Shown piece by piece: positions 39,731-49,600 of a stretch of DNA of 56,861 nt. This DNA is from an uncultured Collinsella sp. Lineage in GTDB: Bacteria; Actinomycetota; Coriobacteriia; Coriobacteriales; Coriobacteriaceae. The stretch is from contig UQHV01000017.1 in the NCBI GenBank assembly GCA_900540895.1, forward strand, positions 1-56,861, read 5' to 3'. The notes under the pieces were generated by a model. It did no database searches, was not told the origin of the DNA, and was given only the letters and a program-made list of their open reading frames with translations. Position 1 is the stretch's first letter, and each line of letters starts with the position of its first letter. The position numbers and the translations under genes were made by a program.

Positions 39731-41908
39731 ATGTCCGAGCTGTGCTCCGTGCCGCGCGTCTCGGAGCGCTTTGCCCAGAGCAATGCGCTCGACGAGGATA
39801 TCGCGCGACTCAAATATGTTTCGGGTAAACGTGAGGAGGCCCTTCGCCGTCTGGGAATTCGGACGGTGGGGGACCTCCTTCTCCATATCCCTCATCGATA
39901 CCTCGACTTTACCCGTTCGTGGTCCATCGAGATGGCGCCCATCGGTACCGTGTGCACCATCATCGCCACGGTCGACCGCATCGTCCAAAAGCAGCCGCGT
40001 CCGCGCATGCAGGTGACCGAGGTATCGCTGGTGGACGAGTCGGGCGTGTTGCAGGTCGCCTTTTTCCGCCAGCCCTGGATTGCCCAGCAGCTTAAGCAGG
40101 GCGACCGCCTGGCCGTGATGGGCAAGGTCGAGTTTGCCTACGGCTTTAAGCAGATGGCCTCGCCCCACTTTGAAAAGCTCGAGGACGGGCGCGCCGCAGG
40201 CACCATTCTGCCGGTCCATTACGTGAGCGATGGCGTGAGCCAGGCGTGGATGCGCCGCATCGTAAGCGGCGCGCTCGAGGTCGTCGGCAATCCGTTCGAC
40301 CCCATTCCCGCGCCCCTGCGTGTCAAGCGTCGCCTGATGAGCAGCGCCCGTGCGCTGCGCTCGATTCACTTTCCCTCGAGCGTGGCCGAGCGCGACATCG
40401 CGCGCCGGCGCCTCGCCTACGAGGAGTGCCTCTACCTGCAGCTCGCGTTGCGCCTGCGCAACGACGGCGGCCTGGTCGACGTGGTGCCCTACGCCCATGC
40501 CGCGGGCGAGCATCTGGCCGCGCTCAGACAGGCCCTTCCGTTTTCGCTGAGCGACGAGCAAGAGGGCGCATTCCAAGACATCCTGTATGACATGTGCGAT
40601 GGCGGTCGCGTGATGAACCGCCTGCTGCTGGGCGATGTCGGCACCGGCAAGACCGCCGTTGCCGCCTGTGCGCTGGCCGTTGCCGCCGATAGCGGCACCC
40701 AGGCCTGCGTAATGGCTCCCACGGGCGTGCTGGCACGTCAATATGCCGATAAGACCGGCCCCTTGCTCTCGCAGGCCGGTATGACCTGGGCACTTCTGAC
40801 GGGCTCCACGCCGGCGGCCGAGCGCGAGCGTATCCATGAGCAGTTGCAGTCCGGCGAGCTCGATGTCCTCTTTGGCACCCACGCGGTGCTTTCGGACAAC
40901 GTGACGTTTAAGCATCTCTCGCTTGTGGTGATTGACGAGCAGCACCGCTTTGGCGTGGGCCAGCGCAACTCCTTGCGCGCCAAGGGCCCCGGTGCCGACC
41001 TGCTCGTCATGACGGCGACGCCCATTCCGCGCACGCTGGCGCTCTCTGTCTACGGCGACCTAGATACGAGCATCATCCGCCATCGTCCCGTTCCGGGCGC
41101 CGGCGTGACGACGCGCGTCCTTACCGAGTCGAGCCGCGACCTGGCCTATGGCGCCATCCGCGAGGCGCACGAAAAGGGGCAGCAGGCCTACGTGATCTGT
41201 CCGCTCGTGGAGCCGAGCGATTCGGCCGATGAGCTCGAGGACGTACCCGGCATCGCCCGCGACGACGAGGGCCGCGTGACCGTGCCCGTGCCGTTGCATG
41301 ACACGGCGACCGAGCTCGATCGCCTGCGCCTGGCGCTGCCGGGTCTTACCATCGAGCGCCTCCATGGTCGTATGCCGGCGGGGGAGAAGGATTGCGTGAT
41401 CGATGCCTTCAAGCGCGGCGAGATCGATGTACTCGTTTCGACCACTGTGGTCGAGGTGGGCGTCGACGTGCCCAACGCCACCGTCATGGTCATCGAGAAC
41501 GGCGAGCGCTTTGGCTTGGCGGCACTGCATCAGCTGCGTGGCCGCGTAGGCCGCGGTAGCGTCTCGGGCACGTGCCTGGTCATGACCCACTCAAAGGGCA
41601 ATGGCGGTACGTCGGCGGCGCAAGACCGTCTCCAGTCGCTCGAAAAGACCGCAGACGGCTTTACGCTCGCGCAGATGGACCTGCGTCTGCGTCACGAGGG
41701 CGAGATCCTGGGCTACCGTCAACATGGCGGCGTGACCTTGCGTTTCGTCGACCTCGATGCCGACGAAGAGCTTATCGAGTGGGCCCATTTGGACGCGGTC
41801 GAGCTCTTGCGGTATGCTTGCAACCTTGACTCCGTGGCGACGCGCCCTCTGCGCGATGCGGTCGCCACGCGGTATCGACACATCTTTAAGGAGGTCAGCG
41901 GAGGATGA
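39731..41908 (+). CDS. recG: ATP-dependent DNA helicase RecG
   Basis: The protein is 725 aa. RecG reverses stalled replication forks and branch-migrates Holliday junctions. The N-terminal wedge/OB domain shows GIRTVGDLLLHIPHRYLDF. Helicase motifs follow: LLGDVGTGKTAVAACAL (Walker A), VVIDEQHRFGV (DEQH), MTATPIPRTLALSVYGDLD and, in the second RecA domain, VSTTVVEVGVDVPNATVMVIENGERFGLAALHQLRGRVGRG. It overlaps rsmD by 4 bp. Confidence 0.95.
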   Translation: MSELCSVPRVSERFAQSNALDEDIARLKYVSGKREEALRRLGIRTVGDLLLHIPHRYLDFTRSWSIEMAPIGTVCTIIATVDRIVQKQPRPRMQVTEVSLVDESGVLQVAFFRQPWIAQQLKQGDRLAVMGKVEFAYGFKQMASPHFEKLEDGRAAGTILPVHYVSDGVSQAWMRRIVSGALEVVGNPFDPIPAPLRVKRRLMSSARALRSIHFPSSVAERDIARRRLAYEECLYLQLALRLRNDGGLVDVVPYAHAAGEHLAALRQALPFSLSDEQEGAFQDILYDMCDGGRVMNRLLLGDVGTGKTAVAACALAVAADSGTQACVMAPTGVLARQYADKTGPLLSQAGMTWALLTGSTPAAERERIHEQLQSGELDVLFGTHAVLSDNVTFKHLSLVVIDEQHRFGVGQRNSLRAKGPGADLLVMTATPIPRTLALSVYGDLDTSIIRHRPVPGAGVTTRVLTESSRDLAYGAIREAHEKGQQAYVICPLVEPSDSADELEDVPGIARDDEGRVTVPVPLHDTATELDRLRLALPGLTIERLHGRMPAGEKDCVIDAFKRGEIDVLVSTTVVEVGVDVPNATVMVIENGERFGLAALHQLRGRVGRGSVSGTCLVMTHSKGNGGTSAAQDRLQSLEKTADGFTLAQMDLRLRHEGEILGYRQHGGVTLRFVDLDADEELIEWAHLDAVELLRYACNLDSVATRPLRDAVATRYRHIFKEVSGG

Positions 41909-42549
41909 GAATCATCGGCGGCGAATGGCGCGGTCGCAAGATCGAGGAGCCCCGTGGTCGCGATGTCACCCGCCCCACGACTGATCGCGTGCGCGAGGCG
42001 TGCGCATCTATGGTCATGTCGGCATTCGACTTCGATTTGGACGAGGTCCGCGTGCTGGATGCGTTTGGCGGCTCCGGTGCCTTGGGCATCGAGATGCTCT
42101 CGCGCGGCGCCCGCTCGCTCACGACGTTTGAGATCGATCGAAATGCCACGCGTCTTATTACCAAGAATATCGAGTCGCTCTGCCGTGACCGTGCGCGTTG
42201 GCGCGTGGTGACGGGCGACATGCTGGCAAGTGCTTCGCGTGGTCGTGTTCCGGGCGGCCCCTTCGACTTGGTCCTGCTCGATCCGCCGTATGCCTTTGGC
42301 GCCGAGCCGGTTCAGGAACTGTTGCAGAACCTTGCCCAGCAGGGCCTGCTGGACCCTGGCGCATATGCACTGTTCGAGCATGCCGCCGCCGACGCGGGCG
42401 CACATCCGGCCGGTTTTGAGACCGTTCGCGAGAAGCGCTACGGCATCACCTCGGTCGACCTGCTGCGCTGGGTCGGCGATAGCAAGAACGACAGCGCTGA
42501 TGCTAACGATAGCGACGAGGCAGTATCCCCGGAGGACGCCCATGAGTGA
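41905..42549 (+). CDS. rsmD: 16S rRNA (guanine-966-N2)-methyltransferase
   Basis: The protein is 214 aa. The Rossmann methyltransferase has RIIGGEWRGRKIEEP at the start, RPTTDRVREACASM, the SAM-binding VLDAFGGSGALGIEMLSRGA and the catalytic LVLLDPPYAFG. It methylates G966 of 16S rRNA. An Asp/Asn/Ser-rich tail of about 20 residues follows the domain. It overlaps coaD by 8 bp; rsmD-coaD is a conserved pair. Confidence 0.93.
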   Translation: MRIIGGEWRGRKIEEPRGRDVTRPTTDRVREACASMVMSAFDFDLDEVRVLDAFGGSGALGIEMLSRGARSLTTFEIDRNATRLITKNIESLCRDRARWRVVTGDMLASASRGRVPGGPFDLVLLDPPYAFGAEPVQELLQNLAQQGLLDPGAYALFEHAAADAGAHPAGFETVREKRYGITSVDLLRWVGDSKNDSADANDSDEAVSPEDAHE

Positions 42550-43039
42550 CACCATCAACCGCGTAATCGTCCCGGGCACCTTCGACCCCATCACCTTTGG
42601 CCACATCGACGTCATTCGCCGTGCGCGCCGTATCTTTCCCAGCGTGATCGTGGCCGTTGCCGAATCGCAGGGCAAAAACGGCGTGGGCACCACCTTTATG
42701 CTCGATGAGCGCGTGGCGCTGGCCCGCGAGGCGCTTGGCGGCATCGAGGGTGTCGAGGTTCTGCCCTTTACCGGCCTGTTGGTCGACTTTGCGCGCGAGC
42801 AGGGCGCTGGCGCCGTCGTTAAGGGCCTGCGCGCCATGACCGACTTTGAGTACGAGCTTCAGCAGGCCGACCTCAATTACCGCCTGGACAACGAGCTGGA
42901 GTCCATCTTTGTCATGAGTGCGCCGCAGTACGGCTATATCTCGAGCTCGGTTGTTCGCCAGATCGCCTCGCTCGGCAGCGATGTATCGACGTTTGTCCCG
43001 TCCAACGTGGTCGAAGCGCTCAAACATCGCTTTTCGTGA
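42542..43039 (+). CDS. coaD: Phosphopantetheine adenylyltransferase
   Basis: The protein is 165 aa, starting at ATG 42542 inside the end of rsmD. It performs the fourth step of coenzyme A synthesis. The nucleotidylyltransferase signature VPGTFDPITFGHIDVIRRA contains the T/H-x-GH motif, and LLVDFAREQGAGAVVKGLRAMTDFEYELQ and YGYISSSVVRQIASLG are typical for CoaD. Coenzyme A is the donor of the ACP prosthetic group, linking it to acpP nearby. Confidence 0.95.
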   Translation: MSDTINRVIVPGTFDPITFGHIDVIRRARRIFPSVIVAVAESQGKNGVGTTFMLDERVALAREALGGIEGVEVLPFTGLLVDFAREQGAGAVVKGLRAMTDFEYELQQADLNYRLDNELESIFVMSAPQYGYISSSVVRQIASLGSDVSTFVPSNVVEALKHRFS

Positions 43040-43107
43040 CGTTTCTTATTGCCTGGTGGCATGTGGTAAACTAGCACGATGATATGTTACCTATGAAAGG
43101 AGACCGG

Positions 43108-43605
43108 ATGCCGGGCGAGAATTTTCCTGGCGATAGGATCGTCAGCTTGGTCGATGAGCTCGAAGGGCTGATCGAGGAAGCCAAGCCGCCTTTCGGCAAG
43201 AACGCTCAGTTCAAGGTCATCGACGCCGACGTGTTCTTCAACATCCTCGACGAGATCCGCATGAGCTATCCCGAGGAGTGGCAGAAGTCCCGCCGTATCC
43301 TTAAGGAGCGCGAGGAGCTTATGGCTTCCGCCGCCGCTCAGGCCGATTCCATCATCGCTGACGCTCAGCAGCAGGCCCTCACCATTGCCGGTGAGCAGGA
43401 GATCGTCCGCCTTGCGCAGCAGCAGGCCGACGACATCCGCGATCGTGCCCAGCAGTACGAGCGCGAGACGCGTTATGCTGCCGAGGACTACGCAGAGCAG
43501 GTCTTTACGCACCTGGAGGAGAACCTCAAGAGCCTGACCGGCACCGTTACCCGTTGCCGTCAGCAGCTCAACGAGGGTGCCGCCCAACAGAATGGTCAGT
43601 GGTAA
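43108..43605 (+). CDS. Coiled-coil ATPase-like protein of unknown function
   Basis: The protein is 165 aa. ATG 43108 is preferred because AAAGGAG lies six bases upstream. The N-terminus (IVSLVDELEGLIEEAKPPFG...IDADVFFNILDEIRMSYPEEW) is followed by a long charged helix rich in Ala, Gln and Glu (about residues 65-150), which resembles ATP synthase b-subunit or DivIVA-like coils. Such genes lie next to DUF177 and rpmF in other actinobacteria; no function is assigned. It overlaps the DUF177 gene by one base. Confidence 0.75.
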   Translation: MPGENFPGDRIVSLVDELEGLIEEAKPPFGKNAQFKVIDADVFFNILDEIRMSYPEEWQKSRRILKEREELMASAAAQADSIIADAQQQALTIAGEQEIVRLAQQQADDIRDRAQQYERETRYAAEDYAEQVFTHLEENLKSLTGTVTRCRQQLNEGAAQQNGQW

Positions 43606-44159
43606 TGGCTGAGTTCCCGAGCGTTACCGTCGATCTTTCCGAGCAGCTCGAGTTTCCTGGAGATTCGTATCCGCTGACCGGTAAGGTCGATGTCGCCACC
43701 TACACGGTAGGCGAGAAGGAGTACCAGCTTCAGGACGGCATCGACTACGACGTTGTCTTTACCAATGCCGGTACCGGTGTCTTGCTCACGGGCATGGTCC
43801 GCGCGCACGCCACCGGCGAGTGCGACCGTTGCCTGGAACCTGCCTCGTTTGATATCGCCGGCGAGATCGAGGAGTTCTACCTCTTTGAGGAGCCCGAGGA
43901 TCCCGAGGCCTACGAAGACGGCTACGAGCTCCTGGGCGAGGATCGCATCGTCGATCTGGGAGAGCCCATCAACGACGCGGTCGTCATGGACACGCCGTTC
44001 GTTGTCCTGTGCAAGCCCGATTGCCGCGGCCTTTGCCCCACTTGCGGTTGCAATCTCAACGTCGAGCAATGCGATTGCGCCGCCCAGGCAGAGGCAGAAT
44101 GGGCCGCTGCCACGGAAAATCCATTTGCAGCATTGAAGAATCTCAAGCTTGATGAGTAA
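43605..44159 (+). CDS. DUF177 (YceD-like) protein
   Basis: The protein is 184 aa, starting at ATG 43605 in a TAATG overlap with the previous gene. The YceD/DUF177 domain shows VLLTGMVRAHATGECDRCLEPASFDIAGEIEEFYL and a zinc-ribbon-like end, CKPDCRGLCPTCGCNLN, with CDC after it. YceD proteins are found upstream of rpmF and are linked to 23S rRNA or ribosome biogenesis; the exact role is open. The 61-bp gap before rpmF suggests one transcript. Confidence 0.88.
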   Translation: MAEFPSVTVDLSEQLEFPGDSYPLTGKVDVATYTVGEKEYQLQDGIDYDVVFTNAGTGVLLTGMVRAHATGECDRCLEPASFDIAGEIEEFYLFEEPEDPEAYEDGYELLGEDRIVDLGEPINDAVVMDTPFVVLCKPDCRGLCPTCGCNLNVEQCDCAAQAEAEWAAATENPFAALKNLKLDE

Positions 44160-44223
44160 AACTGTGGTAGTATCGCTACTTGCGCGTAATCGCCACACTG
44201 GATAGTTCATAAGGAAGGTCACT

Positions 44224-44403
44224 ATGCCCGTACCTAAACAAAAGCAGGGTCGTATCCGCACTCACACCCGTCGTTCCGCCAACATGAAGATCTCGGCTGC
44301 GGCTCAGTCCACGTGCCCCCGTTGCGGCGCTGTTAAGCTTCCGCACCACGTGTGCCCCAGCTGCGGTTTCTACAAGGACCGCGAGGTTATCGTTACCGAG
44401 TAA
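44224..44403 (+). CDS. rpmF: 50S ribosomal protein L32
   Basis: The protein is 59 aa, starting at ATG 44224 behind AAGGAAGG. It reads MPVPKQKQGRIRTHTRRSAN, then a zinc ribbon CPRCGAVKLPHHVCPSCGFY with the four cysteines intact, and ends EVIVTE. L32 binds 23S rRNA in the large subunit. It is the common neighbour of DUF177 and plsX. Confidence 0.96.
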   Translation: MPVPKQKQGRIRTHTRRSANMKISAAAQSTCPRCGAVKLPHHVCPSCGFYKDREVIVTE

Positions 44404-44444
44404 CGGTATACTCTGGATGCGATGCCGTTCCAAATGGAACCACA

Positions 44445-44474
44445 ATGGCCGGCTCAATGAGTCGGCCATTTTTG
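44445..44474 (+). terminator. Terminator between rpmF and plsX
   Basis: ATGGCCGGCTC pairs with GAGTCGGCCAT (one G-T) over AAT, followed by TTTTTG. plsX begins 18 bp later, so read-through or a separate promoter must serve it. Confidence 0.8.
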
Positions 44475-44491
44475 TATAAGGAGCATGTATT

Positions 44492-45511
44492 ATGAGTAAC
44501 GTTCGCGTTTGTGTAGACGTTGTGGGCGGAGACGAGAAACCTCAGGTTGTTCTTGATGGTATCGAGGCTGCGCTTGCCGCCGATCCCGATATCGAGGTCT
44601 TGGCAGCTGGTCCCGCCGAAATCGTCAATCCCTTTGCAGCTTCCCATGCACGTGTTGAGGCCCTTGAGGCGCCTGACGTTATCGCCATGGATGACGATCC
44701 CATTCGCGCCGTGATGACCAAGCGTAAGTCGTCGATCGTGCTTTCTTGCCGCGCCATTAAGAAGGGCAACGCGGATGCGTTCTTCTCCGCCGGCTCCACC
44801 GGTGCCATGACCGCCGCCGCCACCGCCTATGTGACGCCGTTTAGGTATCAGGCCGAAGGCAAGAAGCAGCCGGTGCGCCCCTGTCTGACCAATGCGCTGC
44901 CCAATCGCGCCGGCGGTCTGACGGTGCTGTGCGACATGGGTGCCAACCCCGATGTGGAGGTCGATGACATGGTGCGTTTTGCCCAGATGGGTAGCGCCTA
45001 TGCCCGCGTCGTCCTGGGCATCGAGCATCCTCGCGTGGGCCTGCTTGCCAACGGCACCGAGGATGAGAAGGGCTCCAACTTTACCAAGGCCTGTTTCCCT
45101 GCTATGAAGGCCGCCGTTCCCGGCTTTGTTGGTAACTGCGAGGGCACCGACCTCACCTCAGGTAACTTCGATGTCGTCGTTGCCGATGGCATGTCGGGTA
45201 ATATCGCTCTCAAAGCTACCGAGGGCGCTGCCAAGTTTTTGCTGCAGGAGCTCAAGGGCGCCTTTATGGCCTCGCTCGGCACCAAGATCGCCGCGCTGCT
45301 CATTAAAAAGCAGATGCGCGAGATTAAGGCCAAGCTCTCTGGCGACGCCAAGGGCGGCGCGATTCTTCTGGGCCTGCGCGGCGTGGTCCTGATCGGCCAT
45401 GGCGCCACCTCAGTCGAGGCTGTCAAAAACGGTACGCTCGCGGCGGCCGAAGCCGTGCGCGCCGGGCTGGTTGAGAATGTCGCCAACTCTATGGACGGTA
45501 TCGTTTTATAA
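44492..45511 (+). CDS. plsX: Phosphate acyltransferase PlsX
   Basis: The protein is 339 aa. It converts acyl-ACP to acyl-phosphate, the first step of phospholipid synthesis in most Gram-positives. Motifs include VDVVGGDEKPQVVLDGI at the N-terminus, FFSAGSTGAMTAAAT, CDMGANPDVEVDDMVRFAQMG, LLANGTEDEKGS and GNCEGTDLTSGNFDVVVADGMSGNIALKATEG. It sits directly ahead of acpP, whose product carries its substrate. Confidence 0.95.
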   Translation: MSNVRVCVDVVGGDEKPQVVLDGIEAALAADPDIEVLAAGPAEIVNPFAASHARVEALEAPDVIAMDDDPIRAVMTKRKSSIVLSCRAIKKGNADAFFSAGSTGAMTAAATAYVTPFRYQAEGKKQPVRPCLTNALPNRAGGLTVLCDMGANPDVEVDDMVRFAQMGSAYARVVLGIEHPRVGLLANGTEDEKGSNFTKACFPAMKAAVPGFVGNCEGTDLTSGNFDVVVADGMSGNIALKATEGAAKFLLQELKGAFMASLGTKIAALLIKKQMREIKAKLSGDAKGGAILLGLRGVVLIGHGATSVEAVKNGTLAAAEAVRAGLVENVANSMDGIVL

Positions 45512-45577
45512 GAGCGAGTTAGGGCGCTGTTATGTGCTTCGCGGCGCACGTCGTGGGGTAGAATCAGAACCGTGTCT

Positions 45578-45599
45578 TGGTACCGCCCGGGCGGTACCA
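45578..45599. promoter_or_regulatory. Perfect 22-bp palindrome upstream of acpP
   Basis: TGGTACCGCCC is followed immediately by its exact complement, with no loop. A -10-like TAGAAT lies at 45559-45564, so the palindrome falls just after the likely start of the acpP transcript. It could be a repressor operator or, because TTCTTTTGG follows, the terminator of plsX. Confidence 0.6.
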
Positions 45600-45635
45600 T
45601 TCTTTTGGTATTCATGCACTATGAGAGGAAGCGCT

Positions 45636-45878
45636 ATGGACCGCTCCGAAATCTTCGACAAGATCGCCGAGGTCGCTGCTGACGTTCTGGGCGTCGATGT
45701 TGCCGAAATTAGCGAGGAGACCACCTTTGACGACCTCGATGCCAACTCGCTCGAGCGCCTGCAGCTGGTTACGGCTATCGAGGACGAGTTCAACCTCGAG
45801 ATCGATGACGAGACTCTGCTCTCGCTCAACTCTGTCGCCGACGCCGTCGACGCTATCGAAGCTGCCAAGGAGGCCTAA
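45636..45878 (+). CDS. acpP: Acyl carrier protein
   Basis: The protein is 80 aa, starting at ATG 45636 behind GAGAGGA. It is acidic, with the four-helix ACP fold. The phosphopantetheine serine is in DDLDANSLERLQLVTAIEDEFNLEI; the usual DSL is NSL here. It carries growing fatty acids for synthesis and for PlsX. rnc starts 3 bp after its stop, an arrangement common in bacteria. Confidence 0.92.
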   Translation: MDRSEIFDKIAEVAADVLGVDVAEISEETTFDDLDANSLERLQLVTAIEDEFNLEIDDETLLSLNSVADAVDAIEAAKEA

Positions 45879-45881
45879 GTC

Positions 45882-46607
45882 TTGGCTTTATCCGAACGAC
45901 TTACGCGCGCCCAGGAAATCTTGGGCCACGAGTTCAACAATAAGGTGCTGCTGCGCGCGGCGCTTACGCATCCCTCGGCAGTCGAGGGCCAGCCGGTTTC
46001 TGCCAGCTATGAGCGCCTTGAGTTCTTGGGCGATTCCATTTTGGGCGCTGTGGTCGCACGCTCCCTGTTTGAGTCCTATCCGGAGTTTGACGAGGGCAAG
46101 CTCACGCGCCTGAAGGTGTCGCTTGTCTCGGGCGCTACGCTGTCCGAGGTTTCTCACGAGCTGGGCATTGACGACATCATCATCTTTGGTGCCTCCGAGA
46201 CCGGTACCGGTGCGCGCGGCCTGCATTCGGCCCTCGAGAACGTCTATGAGTCGCTCGTGGGCGCGCTGTACCTGGATGCCGGCTGGGATACGGCGGCGGA
46301 GTTCATTCACCGTACGCTTAAGCCGCACCTGGCCACCGAGCGTGCCGAGCACCCCGCGAACCCCAAGTCGTTTTTGCAGGAGTGTGTGCAAGCCGACGGT
46401 CACGAACCTCCGGCGTACAAGCTCGTTGGCTCCGAGGGCCCGGCGCATGCGCCCACCTTTACCGCTGTGGTTTTGATCGATGGTATTCGCCAGGGTCGCG
46501 GCTCCGGTTCCTCTAAGAAGGAAGCCGAGGGAGCCGCCGCGCTTGAGGCGCTCGACCGTATGGGTTACACCACCAACGGCGTGATTCTCAATAAGAAGCA
46601 CGTGTAA
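45882..46607 (+). CDS. rnc: Ribonuclease III
   Basis: The protein is 241 aa, starting at TTG 45882 with AGGAGG eight bases ahead (inside acpP). It cuts double-stranded RNA and matures rRNA. The catalytic domain holds the signature ERLEFLGDSILGAVVA and the second acidic cluster ENVYESLVGALYLDAG. The C-terminal dsRNA-binding domain spans about residues 155-230 (NPKSFLQECVQADGHEPPAYKL, GSGSSKKEAEGAAALEAL). smc follows 10 bp later. Confidence 0.95.
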   Translation: MALSERLTRAQEILGHEFNNKVLLRAALTHPSAVEGQPVSASYERLEFLGDSILGAVVARSLFESYPEFDEGKLTRLKVSLVSGATLSEVSHELGIDDIIIFGASETGTGARGLHSALENVYESLVGALYLDAGWDTAAEFIHRTLKPHLATERAEHPANPKSFLQECVQADGHEPPAYKLVGSEGPAHAPTFTAVVLIDGIRQGRGSGSSKKEAEGAAALEALDRMGYTTNGVILNKKHV

Positions 46608-46617
46608 GCGAGGAACC

Positions 46618-49600
46618 GTGTATCTCAAGTCCCTCACGCTCAAAGGGTTCAAGTCGTTTGCCGACCGCGCCCATATGACGTTTGAGCCGGGCCTGACCGT
46701 CATCGTCGGTCCCAACGGCTCGGGAAAATCGAACATCTCCGACTCCATCCTGTGGGTCCTGGGCGAGCAGAGCGCCAAGCAGTTGCGCGGCCAGGCCATG
46801 GAGGATGTCATCTTCTCGGGCTCGTCAGCGCGCAAGCCGGTGGGTGTCGCCGAGGTCACGCTTGTGCTCGATAACTCGGACCATATGCTGCCCGTCGATT
46901 TTGACGAGGTCGCCATCACCCGTCGTATGTATCGCTCGGGCGAAAGCGAGTACCTCATCAACTCGAGCCCGTGCCGCCTGATGGACATTCAGGACATCTT
47001 GCACGATTCGGGCCTGGGCAAGGATACGCATTCCATCATCAGCCAGGGCAAGCTCGACGCCATTTTGCAGAGCCGCCCCGAGGAGCGCCGCGCCCTCATC
47101 GAGGAGGCCGCCGGCATCTCCAAGCACAAGCGCCGCAAGGAGCGTGCGCTCAAAAAGATTAAGTCGATGGACGAGCACCTGACGCGTGCCCGCGACATCA
47201 ATAAGGAAATCGCCCGTCAGCTGCGACCGCTGGAGCGTCAGGTCGATCGTGCGCGCAAGTACAAAGAGTTGTCCTCGCGCGCGAACGAGCTTACGCAGAT
47301 GCTGGCTGTCGACGAGCTGCGTTCGCTGCAGTCGCAGTGGAACGACCTGGAGAGCCGCTCCAAGGAAGGTGCCGCCGAGCTGGAGCTTGCGCAGTACCGC
47401 ATGGGCGAAAAGGAGCGCGAGCTCGAGAAGCTCCAGGTCATGCTCGAGGAAAAGGGCCTGTTTGTGGGCGATCTGGGCGAGCAGCGCCGCCATATGCAAG
47501 ATGTGGTCGGCCGCATTAACTCTGACATGCGCCTGCTCGAGGAAAAGGGCCACAACATGGTGTCGCGCCTGTCTGACATGCGCGGGCAGATTTCGAGCTC
47601 CGAGCATCAGCGTCGTCGCGTGGTCGAGGAGCTCGAGGACGCGCGTGCGCAGCTTGAGGAAGTGACCGGCGCGCACATGCAGGCCCAGGAGGACGTTGAC
47701 GCCGCTGGTCCTGCCGCCGCAGAGCTCCACGAGCGGCGCGTGGCGCTCGACAATCAGATTTCGCAGCTTACGGGTGAGCAACGCGATGTGCAGCGCGTGG
47801 CCGACAACGCCGCGCTCGAGCTCGCCAAGGTGAAGGACTCGCTGAGCAATGCCGAGGTCGAGGACAACATGTATGCCTCGCGCCTGGAGCAGATTGACGA
47901 GCAGCTCGAGGAGGTCACGGCCTCGCTCGAGAGCCGTCGCAACCGCGCAGAGGAGCTTGAGGGTGCTCTTGAGGAAGCGCGCCAGGCCCAGGCCGATGCG
48001 CGTGAGGCCACCGAGGTCGCCCGTGCAGCCCTGAAGGACTTGCGTAATCGTGAGAGTGAGGCGCGCAACAAACTGTCCGAGGTGCGCTCGGAGCTTGCCA
48101 GCCAAAAGAAACTCGATGCCCGCATGGCCGACAGCTCGCCGCTCGTGAGCCGTCTGGTGGGTGCGCTGGGCGACGATGTCTTGGGTCGTCTGGGCGACGT
48201 GCTGGAGGCCCCGCGCGAGCTTGAGGGCCTGGTTGAGCAATTGCTCGCCGGCGATATCGATGCGCTGCTGTTTGATGACGCCGCCACGCTTGAGCGTGCC
48301 GGTCGTGCGGCTCTGGACCAAAAGAAGGCCTCGGGCGAAGCACTGCTGGTGACGCGCGGCGTGAGCGGCTCTACCGCCGCTGAGGGCGCTGCCGGTACCC
48401 GCCTGGTTGATCGTCTGTCCGTGCGTGCAGGCTACGGACCCGTCGTCGAGGCGCTGCTCGGCGGCTATTACGTGGTCGATGACTTGGCTGCCGCGCTGGC
48501 TGCGCCTGTCGTTGACGGTGTGACCTATGTGACTCCCGATGGCGCCCGCGTAAGCTGTGGCGGCCTGGTGCGTGTGGGCCTCGATGCCGGCGAGGCGTCG
48601 GGTGCTCTGGAGCGTAAGCGTCGCATTCGCGAGCTGGAGGGGCTTGAGCCCGATCTGGCTGCCGTGTTTGAGCATGTGTCGGATCAGGTCGTCGAGGCCA
48701 ACGTTGCCGTCGAGGAGGCCCGTGCCGCCGAGGGCGATGCCGCCGGTGAGATCGCCCGTCTTGAGGGCGAGCGCCGCTCGCTGCTCTCCGAGATCGGCCG
48801 CTTGGAGCAAAGCGCCAACAATGCCGAGGTCGAGCGCGTGCGCATCTCCAAGCGCCGCGAGCAGGCTGCCGAGGCCGTTCGTGCCGCGCGCCCGCGCGTT
48901 GACGAGCTCACCCGTTCGCGTGACGAGGCGCGTGCACAGGCAAGCGACCTGGGTCTCCAGATTGCCGAGGCCAACGATGAGCTCGATCGCGTTCGCCGTG
49001 ACGATTCCGAGGCCGCCGGTAAGCTCGCCGATGCCAAGGTGCGCCTGGCCCAGACGAGCGAGCGCCTGCGTTCGCTGAAGGGCCGCGTGCCCGACCTTGA
49101 GCATCGTCTTGAGGGCATCGACCGTCGTATCCGCGGAACACGCCAGGCTTCGCGCTCGCTCGAGCTGCTGCGCCTGCGCGTCGACCCCATGCACGAACGC
49201 TATTCTGCCCTGTTGGAACGCGCGTCGGATTGGGCAGCGCGCCTGCGTGACCAGGCCTCTCTGGAGGAGGCGGACTCCGCTTCGCTCAAGAAGACCATCG
49301 AGGATGCCAAGGCAGAGGTTGCCCGCGCTAAGGAGCGAGTCGATACCGCCTCCGCCGCGCAAAACGAGTTCAAGGTCGCGCGTGGCAAGCTCGAGGTGCA
49401 GGTAGAGACCGCCATTAAGGCCATTACCGCCGATGGCACCACGGTACTCGAGGAAGCGCTCATGCTTCCGGCGCCCACGGACCGCGATGCCGCCGAGCGC
49501 GAACTCAACCAGCTTGTGCGCCAGATCAACAACCTTGGTCCCGTTAACCAAGTTGCCATGGAGGAGTACGAGCAGCTCAAGCGCCGCGCCGATTACATCG

